A DNA stretch of 64,000 nt, from NCBI GenBank assembly GCA_001626765.1, contig LUOO01000023.1:1-64000 (forward strand). The letters run 5' to 3'. The DNA comes from Maritimibacter sp. REDSEA-S28_B5 (GTDB lineage: Bacteria > Pseudomonadota > Alphaproteobacteria > Rhodobacterales > Rhodobacteraceae). The notes under the pieces are model-generated. The model saw only the letters and a program-made list of their open reading frames with translations. It ran no database searches and was not told where the DNA came from. Each line of letters starts with the position of its first letter. Position 1 is the stretch's first letter. The position numbers and the translations under genes were made by a program. Below, piece after piece: positions 55,423-62,903 of this stretch.

Positions 55423-55500
55423 TTCATCCTTCCCCAAATACGCAAAGGGGCGCGCGGCACGCGCGCCCACCGCGACGCCCGCGAAGCAGGCGGCGCAAAA
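55423..55500. repeat. Dispersed repeat, copy 4 (degenerate)
   Basis: TTCATCCTTCCCCAAATAC (55423-55441) is followed by CGCGACGCCCGCGAAGCAGG and CGGCGCAAAA (55471-55500). The order and spacing match the other copies, but the hairpin has mismatches and it lies between divergent genes rather than after a stop codon. Confidence 0.45.
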
Positions 55501-55566
55501 CCTTCCCCATGCGCCCTTACGGCACAACACCTTCCCCGCGCTCCCTATCCGCAGTAGAGCATCCCC

Positions 55567-56685
55567 ATGACCGATCTCGACATCTTCGCCGTCTGCCCCC
55601 CGGGGCTTGAGCCGCAGCTTGCCGCCGAATGCCGTGCGCTGGGTTTCGCGCGCGGTAAACCCGAAGCGGGAGGCATCACGCTCACCGGAGACTGGGCCGA
55701 GGTCTGGCGCGCAAACCTCGAACTGCGCGGGGCGACCCGCATCCTCGTGCGCCTGGGCAGCTTTCCGGCCTTCCACCTCGCGCAACTCGACAAACGCGCG
55801 CGCGCCTTCGACTGGTCGGCGCTCCAGCCGCACATCCCCGTGCGCGTCGATGTGACAACCAACCAGAAGTCCAAGATCTACCACGCGGGTGCCGCCGCCG
55901 AACGTATCGAACGGGCGCTGCGCGAAGAGCATGGCCTGCCCATCGACCCCGAGGCCCCGGTCCGGATCATGGCCCGGATCGAGCGTGACCTCGTGACGAT
56001 CAGCGTCGATACCTCGGGCGAAAGCCTGCACAAGCGCGGGCACAAGCTCCACACTGGCAAGGCGCCGATCCGCGAGACATTGGCGGCACTCATGCTGCGC
56101 GCTTGCGGCTATATGCCGGGCGAGGCGGTTGTGGACCCCATGTGCGGCTCGGGGACATTCCTCCTCGAAGCCGCCGAATGGGCGTCCGATCTGCAACCGG
56201 GACGCGACCGGAGCTTTGCTTTCGAGCACCTCGCCACCTTCGATGCCGACGCTTTTGCCGGTCTGCGCCGGGCCTCTTCCGCCCCCGGTGTCGCGCCGGT
56301 GTTCTACGGCTCGGACCGCGATCAGGGCGCGGTCAACGGCGCGATCCGCAATGCCGAGGCGTCGGGCGTCGCAGGCCTGTGCCATTTTTCCTGCCAGCCG
56401 CTTGCCGCACTGCAACCGCCACCCACACCACCAGGCCTCGTCCTGCTCAACCCGCCCTATGGCGAACGGATCGGGGCCGACAAGAAGGGGCCGCTCTATG
56501 CGCTCTACGGCAGTTTCGGCAAGATCATGAGAGAGCGGTTTCCCAGCTGGCGCATCGGCATGGTCACGTCAGACCCGAAGCTCGCCCATGTCACCGGTCT
56601 GGAACTCGGCTCAGGCCCGGTGATCGACAACGGCGGTATCAAGGTCAAGCTCTACCAGGCGCTCATTCCTCCAGTATCTCGATGA
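55567..56685 (+). CDS. THUMP-domain class I rRNA methyltransferase (RlmL/RlmK-like N2-guanine type)
   Basis: 372 residues. An N-terminal ferredoxin-like/THUMP RNA-binding region (about 1-160) is followed by a SAM-dependent domain with DPMCGSGTFLLEAA (motif I) and LLNPPYGERIG (catalytic NPPY). This is the layout of 23S rRNA guanine-N2 methyltransferases such as the RlmL N-terminal half. The exact target is inferred from the family. It overlaps the convergent DUF2059 gene by 23 bases. Confidence 0.9.
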   Translation: MTDLDIFAVCPPGLEPQLAAECRALGFARGKPEAGGITLTGDWAEVWRANLELRGATRILVRLGSFPAFHLAQLDKRARAFDWSALQPHIPVRVDVTTNQKSKIYHAGAAAERIERALREEHGLPIDPEAPVRIMARIERDLVTISVDTSGESLHKRGHKLHTGKAPIRETLAALMLRACGYMPGEAVVDPMCGSGTFLLEAAEWASDLQPGRDRSFAFEHLATFDADAFAGLRRASSAPGVAPVFYGSDRDQGAVNGAIRNAEASGVAGLCHFSCQPLAALQPPPTPPGLVLLNPPYGERIGADKKGPLYALYGSFGKIMRERFPSWRIGMVTSDPKLAHVTGLELGSGPVIDNGGIKVKLYQALIPPVSR

Positions 56686-57133
56686 TGTCGGGCAGCACCG
56701 CCTGCTGCACCGGTCCCATCACCTCGGTCATCGAGACCATGACGCCCTGCATGTAGGGCTGCATCTTGGCCATGGCCGAAGCGCCTGTGTCGGATTCATA
56801 GAAGTCCGTCAAAGCCTCGATTTCCTCCACGGTGAAAAGCGTGGACATCTGGGCAACCATCACATTCATGACCTCGGGCTTCTTCTCCAGCATCGCTTCC
56901 GACAAGATTGCACCGATCCGCACCATCTGGTCGGGGGATATCACGACCGAGGCAGGCACCCCTGCACGAAAGAATTGCGCGACCATGTCGGGGGCGAACA
57001 TCTCGTCGATCTGGCGCTGAACGGCCGGAAGCTCGGCGTAGGCCCGAGCGGCTTCGGTCACGTCCTGAGCAAACAGCGGCGCGGCGGTGAAGCAGGCAAG
57101 CGCGAGGGGGGTGAAGAAACGAGCAAGGATCAT
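56663..57133 (-). CDS. DUF2059-domain exported protein
   Basis: 156 residues. A cleavable signal peptide (MILARFFTPLALACFTAAPLFA) is followed by two helical repeats typical of DUF2059 (MFAPDMVAQFFRAG; LFTVEEIEALTDFYESDTGASAMAKMQPYMQ). It is probably periplasmic, with unknown function. CAGGAG precedes the ATG at 57133; the frame stays open far upstream but without support. It overlaps the methyltransferase gene by 23 bases at the 3' end. Confidence 0.85.
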   Translation of the reverse strand: MILARFFTPLALACFTAAPLFAQDVTEAARAYAELPAVQRQIDEMFAPDMVAQFFRAGVPASVVISPDQMVRIGAILSEAMLEKKPEVMNVMVAQMSTLFTVEEIEALTDFYESDTGASAMAKMQPYMQGVMVSMTEVMGPVQQAVLPDIIEILEE

Positions 57134-57271
57134 CGAGTCACTCCTGAGGATCGCGACCAGAGTGACCGGAAGCCAGCGACCTGTGAAGCCCCGGATCGTA
57201 CGCCGGACCCGCTCTCGGGTTGAGCTCCCGGCCTCTTTGGCACAGGCTCGGCGTGGGCAAAGGAGATCGCG

Positions 57272-58039
57272 ATGAAAGTATGCGTGGGCGGCGTCACGGG
57301 TTGGACGGGGGCTGAGATCGCCCGCGCGGTCGTGGAAACGGACGACATGGACCTGGTCGCAGGCCTGTCCCGCTCCCACGCCGGACAGGAGGTTCTGGGC
57401 GCACCTTGTTTCGCAACCGTCGAGGACGCGCTCTCGGTCGATTGGGACGTGCTCATCGACTATACCGCGCGCGACGCCGTTCTGGGCCACACCCTCGCGA
57501 GCCTCAAGTCTGGTCGGCGCGTGGTGATCGGCACCTCGGGGCTCACCGCCGAAGAGTTTGTCCAGATCGACCAGGCCGCCCTCGCCGCGGGCGTCGGTGT
57601 CGTCGCTTCGGGGAACTTCGCCCTGACTGCCGCGCTCATGACCCGGTTTTCCATCATGGCCGCCGAATACCTCGACTGGTTCGAGATCATCGACTACTCG
57701 CGGCCGAAAAAGACCGACGCACCGACCGGCACCGCCCGCGAACTGGCCGAACGAATGGGAGACGTGAAACGACCCAGCTACGAGGTCGACCCCGCCACGG
57801 TCCGGGGAGAGCCCGGCCTGCGCGGCGGCACCATCAACGGCGTGCAGGTGCATTCGCTGCGGATGCCCAGCTATTCGGCCACGGTCACGAGCACCTTCGC
57901 CAACGGGAACTCGCGGCTCACGATCACCCATGACGCCGACACGCATTCCGCCGACATCCTCGTGCCCGGCACCCTGCTCGCCGCGCGTCGGGTCATGGAG
58001 ATGACCGGACTTACCCGAGGTCTCGACCGGCTTCTCTAG
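57272..58039 (+). CDS. DapB-family reductase, divergent
   Basis: 255 residues. The N-terminal dinucleotide fold reads VCVGGVTGWTGAEIAR, and the C-terminal domain has TDAPTGTARELAERM, as in 4-hydroxy-tetrahydrodipicolinate reductases. The catalytic HHxxK motif of DapB is replaced by DYSRPKK, so only the lysine and the DAP-S/T-GTA loop are kept. Such GxTGWTG proteins are often annotated dapB, but the substrate may differ. AAGGAGATCGCG precedes the ATG. It stands alone between DUF2059 and the flagellar operon. Confidence 0.75.
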   Translation: MKVCVGGVTGWTGAEIARAVVETDDMDLVAGLSRSHAGQEVLGAPCFATVEDALSVDWDVLIDYTARDAVLGHTLASLKSGRRVVIGTSGLTAEEFVQIDQAALAAGVGVVASGNFALTAALMTRFSIMAAEYLDWFEIIDYSRPKKTDAPTGTARELAERMGDVKRPSYEVDPATVRGEPGLRGGTINGVQVHSLRMPSYSATVTSTFANGNSRLTITHDADTHSADILVPGTLLAARRVMEMTGLTRGLDRLL

Positions 58040-58092
58040 CCAACCGAACGGCGGATAGTCGTGACGAGTCAACGGATCGTGGCGCTGCCGGA

Positions 58093-58150
58093 TTAACCAT
58101 TCAGCCAGAAAGCCCGCGACAAACCCGAGTGTAAACCGCACCTTAACCGT
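58093..58150 (+). promoter_or_regulatory. CtrA-like half-sites upstream of motB
   Basis: TTAACCAT (58093-58100) and TTAACCGT (58143-58150) lie in the 156 bases between the DapB-like gene and motB. TTAACCAT is the classic CtrA half-site in alphaproteobacteria, and CtrA controls flagellar genes in Rhodobacterales. The two are too far apart to form one full TTAA-N7-TTAA site. Confidence 0.35.
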
Positions 58151-58195
58151 GGGGGCGCTATACCCATCCACGGGTGAAACGAGAGGTGTGGTGGG

Positions 58196-58987
58196 ATGAG
58201 CGCGCAGGGTAATGCGCCCATCATCATCAAGAGGGTCAAGAAGGGTGGTGGCGATGCTCACCACGGTGGTGCATGGAAGGTGGCTTACGCCGACTTCGTC
58301 ACCGCGATGATGGCCTTCTTCATGTTGATGTGGCTGCTCAATGCAACGACGGAAAAGCAACGCAAGGGGATCGCGGATTACTTCAGTCCGACGATTCCGG
58401 TGAACCGCGTGTCGGGCGGCGGCGACGGGGCGTTCGGGGGCGACAGCGTCTTTACCGAGGAAAACCTCGCCCAGACCGGACAGGGCGGGCTGCCGAGCCT
58501 CGCGCAGGACGCATCGACAGAGGCACCAGACGGGGGGGAAAGCGACGGCAACGAAGCCGAACACGCGGCCGAAACAGCCGCGCTCGAGCACATCGAGGAC
58601 GCCCTCACCGGCAAGTCCGGCGAAAGCATGGTGTCCGAGCTTCTCCAGCGTCACATCGTGACGGAACTGACCGACGAGGGTCTGGTGATCGAGCTTTTCG
58701 ACCTCGACGAGGACCCTCTGTTCACGCCGGGAACGGCACTGCCCAACGACACGATGGACCAGCTTGTCGGCGTCATGGCGCGGGTCTTCGACCTCGTGAA
58801 AAACCCGGTGGCGATCGAGGGGCATCTGGCCGCCCAACCCATCGTCGTCGCCCGCAACACCAACTGGGAGCTGTCCGCAGAACGCGCGCAGTCGATCCGC
58901 CGGCTGCTAGGCGACAAGGGGCTCATGCCCACGCGCGTCGACCGGGTAACGGGCCATGCACTCATCCTGCTCAGGACCAAGACCTGA
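58196..58987 (+). CDS. motB: Flagellar motor stator protein MotB, C-terminal motif missing
   Basis: 263 residues. The single membrane helix (AYADFVTAMMAFFMLMWLLNA) contains the proton-carrying Asp, followed by a plug/linker and an OmpA-like peptidoglycan-binding domain (IEGHLAAQPIVV, NTNWELSAERAQSIRRLL). The end reads RVDRVTGHALILLRTKT. Normal MotB has about 19 more residues between GHA and ILLR, including the N-x-R-I/V-E motif that grips the cell wall. The loss is in frame. If real, anchoring of the stator should be impaired. It starts the motB-flgEKLI run. Confidence 0.88.
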   Translation: MSAQGNAPIIIKRVKKGGGDAHHGGAWKVAYADFVTAMMAFFMLMWLLNATTEKQRKGIADYFSPTIPVNRVSGGGDGAFGGDSVFTEENLAQTGQGGLPSLAQDASTEAPDGGESDGNEAEHAAETAALEHIEDALTGKSGESMVSELLQRHIVTELTDEGLVIELFDLDEDPLFTPGTALPNDTMDQLVGVMARVFDLVKNPVAIEGHLAAQPIVVARNTNWELSAERAQSIRRLLGDKGLMPTRVDRVTGHALILLRTKT

Positions 58988-59077
58988 AGAAAACCGCTGC
59001 ATCTTAGACGTTAGGCGGCTCTTAACGCCCAGGGTCTAAGACGGTCAGGGACAGGGGCTGCAGCAGAAAGGCGCACC

Positions 59078-60394
59078 ATGACCATTTCCTCTTCGCTGAG
59101 TGCCGGCGTCGCCGGGCTGAATGCCAACGCCGTTCGCTTGTCCACGATTTCGGACAACATCGCGAACTCGTCGACCTATGGCTACAAACGTGCGACGGCG
59201 GACTTCCAAAGCCTCGTCATCGGGGGAATGGCCGGGGCCGGAACCTATTCCGCCGGCGGCGTGCGTACGACCACGCAACGCCTGATCGACGAACACGGCC
59301 CTTTGATCTCGACTTCGAACCCGCTCGACATCGCGATCTCGGGGCGCGGGATGCTGCCTGTCACGCAGGAGGCGTTTCTGGATTATTCCTCCGAAGACCG
59401 GCCCATGCTCGTCACGACCACCGGATCGTTCCGCACCGACAAGGACGGCGTGCTCAAGACGGAAACCGGGCTTGTGCTGCTTGGCTGGCCGGCGGATGCC
59501 GACGGCAGGGTGGGAACATATCCCCGCGATACCGTGACCGCGCTGGAACCTGTCGTCGTGCAGGTGAACCAGCAGGCGGGCGACCCGACCACACGCATGA
59601 ACCTTGGCGTCAACCTGCCCGCAACGCAGACACAATACGGCGGCACCGGTGACGCGCTTCCGCTGTCCATCGAGTATTTCGGGAACCTCGGCACGTCGGA
59701 AAGCCTGAATGTCTCGTTCATGCCGACCGTGCCGACGACACCGGGCGACCCGCCATCCAACGAATGGACCATGGTCATCACCGACTCCGCATCGAACAAC
59801 GCGGTGGTCGGTGAATACACCCTGACCTTCGACGACAGCCGGGCGAATGGCGGCACGCTCGCTTCGGTTTCGGTCGTGTCGGGCGGCACCTATGACGCGG
59901 CGGACGGGGTCATCGACCTGACCGTCGCGGGCGGGCCGCTCGCGCTGACAATCGGCAAGATCGGGGACCCCAAGGGTCTGACGCAACTCTCCGACAGTTT
60001 CGCCCCGGTCTCGATCAACAAGGACGGCTCGCCGGTCGGCAACCTCACTTCGGTCGAGATCGACGTGAACGGTTACATCACCGCAACATACGACACCGGC
60101 TTCACGCGCACGATCTACCAGGTGCCTCTGGTCGACGTGCCGAACCCGAACGGCCTGATCTCGCAGTCCAACCAGACCTTCCAGATCTCGCCGCAGTCGG
60201 GATCGTTCTTCCTGTGGGACGCGGGTGATGGCCCGACGGGCGAAATCATCGGTTTCACGCGCGAGGGGTCGACAACCGATGTCGCGGGCGAGCTGACGAA
60301 CCTGATCCAGACGCAACGCGCCTATTCCTCGAATGCCAAGGTGATCCAGACGGTCGACGAGATGCTGCAGGAAACCACCAACATCAAACGCTGA
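59078..60394 (+). CDS. flgE: Flagellar hook protein FlgE
   Basis: 438 residues. The N-terminal rod/hook motif (SAGVAGLNANAVRLSTISDNIANSSTYGYKR) and C-terminal coiled-coil segment (LIQTQRAYSSNAKVIQTVDEMLQETTNIKR) frame a central surface domain. It polymerises into the hook outside the cell. AAAGG precedes the ATG. The 90-base gap after motB holds a TTAACGCC (59022-59029) that could be another CtrA-like half-site. Confidence 0.95.
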   Translation: MTISSSLSAGVAGLNANAVRLSTISDNIANSSTYGYKRATADFQSLVIGGMAGAGTYSAGGVRTTTQRLIDEHGPLISTSNPLDIAISGRGMLPVTQEAFLDYSSEDRPMLVTTTGSFRTDKDGVLKTETGLVLLGWPADADGRVGTYPRDTVTALEPVVVQVNQQAGDPTTRMNLGVNLPATQTQYGGTGDALPLSIEYFGNLGTSESLNVSFMPTVPTTPGDPPSNEWTMVITDSASNNAVVGEYTLTFDDSRANGGTLASVSVVSGGTYDAADGVIDLTVAGGPLALTIGKIGDPKGLTQLSDSFAPVSINKDGSPVGNLTSVEIDVNGYITATYDTGFTRTIYQVPLVDVPNPNGLISQSNQTFQISPQSGSFFLWDAGDGPTGEIIGFTREGSTTDVAGELTNLIQTQRAYSSNAKVIQTVDEMLQETTNIKR

Positions 60395-60428
60395 ACGGGC
60401 CGGACGGGGGGCCTGAAGGAGACGAGAT

Positions 60429-61889
60429 ATGAGCATCACCGGCGCCCTTTCCAACGCCCTCTCGGGCCTCACCGTCCAGGCACGCGCGGCCGAACTCGTG
60501 TCCTCGAACGTCGCGAACGCGACCACGCAAGGCTACGTCAAGCGCGAACTCGACCTCGCGCCTCGCTACCTTGGCGATGGCTCCCCGGCAGGGGTCAAGG
60601 TCGTCGGCGTCACACGCGACGTGGACATGATCACCCTGCAGTCGCGCCGCCTTGCCGACGCGGCCGTCGGCCATGACCGAACGCTCTCGGAGTTCTACGA
60701 CAAGCTCGAAACCATGATCGGCACGCCAGACCAGGAGGCGTCCCTGTCGGGCCGCATGGATGCGCTCGAAACTGCGCTGGTCGAAGCGGCGTCTCGGCCA
60801 GACAACGAGGCGCGACTCTCCGCCGTGCTCGCCGCCGCGAATGGAATCACCCGGCATCTCAAGGAAAGTTCGGACAGCGTGCAGAGCCTGCGTATGGCCG
60901 CGGATCAGGAAATCGCCGGTCAGGTTCAACTCCTGAACGACGGTCTGGGCCGGGTTCAGGCGTTGAACTACCAGATCAAGGAAGCGGTTTCGCGCGGGCA
61001 TGACAGCTCGGCGCTGATGGACATGCGGCAACAGGCCATCGACGGCCTTTCATCCATCGTGCCCTTGAAACAGGTCGAGCGCGATCACGGCATGGTCGCG
61101 CTCTACACCACCGGCGGCGCGATCATGCTGGACGGCAAGGCCGCGCAGGTCGGTTTCACGGCGGTCGGCGTCATCGTGCCCGAAATGACCTACGAGGGCG
61201 GCGCGTTGGGCGGTCTGACGATCAACGGCAACACCGTGCGGATCGATGGCGCCTTTTCACCCGTGAAGGGCGGCTCCCTCGCCGCGCTTTTCGAGGTGCG
61301 CGACGACCTCGCGGTCAAGGCGCAGACACGGCTCGATGCCGTTGCGCGCGACGTGGTCGAGCGTTTCCAGGACCCTGCCGTCGATCCCACGCGCGCCACA
61401 GGCGACCCCGGTCTGTTCACCGACGCGGGCAACATTTTTGCACCGGCGGACGAACTCGGGCTAGCAGGGCGCCTGACCGTCAATGCACGGGTGGACCCGC
61501 GGCAGGGTGGCGCACTCTGGCGGCTTCGCGACGGTCTCGGTGCCGCCACGGCGGGCGACGTGGGCAACTCGACCCTCATTCAGGATCTATCCGTCGCCTT
61601 CACCAAGGAACAGGTCCCAGTCTCAGGCGATTTTCTCGGCGCGGCACGATCTGCCAGCGGGTTGGCCGCGGATGTCCTGTCACTCGCCTACGCGGAGCAT
61701 GCGCGGGTCGAAGGCTCGCTCGCCTACAACGCCTCGGAAGCCGACGCGCTCAAGGCGCAGGAGCTGTCATCGGGCGTCGATACAGATGCCGAAATGCAAA
61801 AACTCATGTTGATCGAACAAGCCTATGCCGCCAACGCCAAAGTCATTCAAACCATCGGCGACCTCATGGACGCCCTCATGAGGATGTGA
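60429..61889 (+). CDS. flgK: Flagellar hook-associated protein 1, FlgK
   Basis: 486 residues with the N-terminal NALSGLTVQARAAELVSSNVANATTQGYVKR and the C-terminal LMLIEQAYAANAKVIQTIGDLMDALMRM, which form the axial coiled coil. It makes the hook-filament junction with FlgL. GAAGGAGA precedes the ATG. It lies 34 bases after flgE and 3 bases before flgL. Confidence 0.95.
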   Translation: MSITGALSNALSGLTVQARAAELVSSNVANATTQGYVKRELDLAPRYLGDGSPAGVKVVGVTRDVDMITLQSRRLADAAVGHDRTLSEFYDKLETMIGTPDQEASLSGRMDALETALVEAASRPDNEARLSAVLAAANGITRHLKESSDSVQSLRMAADQEIAGQVQLLNDGLGRVQALNYQIKEAVSRGHDSSALMDMRQQAIDGLSSIVPLKQVERDHGMVALYTTGGAIMLDGKAAQVGFTAVGVIVPEMTYEGGALGGLTINGNTVRIDGAFSPVKGGSLAALFEVRDDLAVKAQTRLDAVARDVVERFQDPAVDPTRATGDPGLFTDAGNIFAPADELGLAGRLTVNARVDPRQGGALWRLRDGLGAATAGDVGNSTLIQDLSVAFTKEQVPVSGDFLGAARSASGLAADVLSLAYAEHARVEGSLAYNASEADALKAQELSSGVDTDAEMQKLMLIEQAYAANAKVIQTIGDLMDALMRM

Positions 61890-61892
61890 GCC

Positions 61893-62903
61893 ATGTCGAA
61901 CCTGACCATCGGCGATCTGGCGACCACCTTCCAGCTTCGCAATTTCACCAATTCCGGCAAGGCCGAGCTCACGCGGCTCGCACAGGAAATGACCTCGGGC
62001 GTGAAATCCGACCTCGGCGCCGCCGTCGCCGGGGATTTCGGCCCGATCGCCGGGATCGAGCGCAGCCTGCGCGCCAACAACGCCTACCGCACGGTGAATG
62101 CCGAAGCCGGGTCGATGCTCACCGCGGCGCAACTGGCACTGGGCAGCGTGCAGGAGCTCGCTTCGAACCTGTCGCCCGCGCTTCTCACAGCAGCAAGCGC
62201 GCGCGACGTCACGCTGATCGACGCAACCTCCGAGGACGCGAAGCAGAAGTTTTCGTCTGTCGTCGCGCGGTTCAACACCCGCATCGCGGACCGAAGTTTC
62301 TTTTCCGGCGCAGCCACGGACCGCAACGCACTGGCGGATGGCGACGCCATGCTCGCCGACCTGGCCGCCGTCACCGCGGGTTTGACGACGGCGGCGGATG
62401 TCGAGGCCGCGGTGACCGCCTGGTTCGACGACGCAGGTGGCGGGTTCGAGACGACGGGGTATACCGGATCACTTGCCGACATGGGCCCGATGATCATCGC
62501 CGACGGCGAGGAAATCGCGCTGGACGTGCGGGCCGATGACCAGACCGTACGCGATATGCTCAAGGGCTTCGCGATGGCCGCGCTCATTGCCGAGGGCACG
62601 CTCGCGGGCGATGTCGCGGCGCAGGCCGACCTGATCGAAATCTCCGCCGGCCGGCTCGTCGCCGCGGAGAACGACGTCACGACCCTGCGCGCCCGAATCG
62701 GTACGCTGGAGGAACGGGTCGAGGATGCTCAGGCGCGCAACGTGGCGGAACGCTCGGCCTATGAACTCGCACGCAACGAAATCGTCGAGGCGGACCCTTA
62801 CGAGACTGCCACATTGCTGCAGACGGTGATTGCCCAGATCGAGTCGCTTTATACCATCACGGCCCGGATATCCCGGCTTCGCTTCACGGATTACATGAGA
62901 TGA
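61893..62903 (+). CDS. flgL: Flagellar hook-associated protein 3 (FlgL, flagellin-like)
   Basis: 336 residues with the flagellin-type N-terminal helix (LTRLAQEMTSGVKSDL) and C-terminal helix (TATLLQTVIAQIESLYTITARISRLRFTDYMR). It joins FlgK to the filament. The stop overlaps the flgI start (ATGA), so the pair is coupled. Flagellin proper is not in the window. Confidence 0.92.
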   Translation: MSNLTIGDLATTFQLRNFTNSGKAELTRLAQEMTSGVKSDLGAAVAGDFGPIAGIERSLRANNAYRTVNAEAGSMLTAAQLALGSVQELASNLSPALLTAASARDVTLIDATSEDAKQKFSSVVARFNTRIADRSFFSGAATDRNALADGDAMLADLAAVTAGLTTAADVEAAVTAWFDDAGGGFETTGYTGSLADMGPMIIADGEEIALDVRADDQTVRDMLKGFAMAALIAEGTLAGDVAAQADLIEISAGRLVAAENDVTTLRARIGTLEERVEDAQARNVAERSAYELARNEIVEADPYETATLLQTVIAQIESLYTITARISRLRFTDYMR

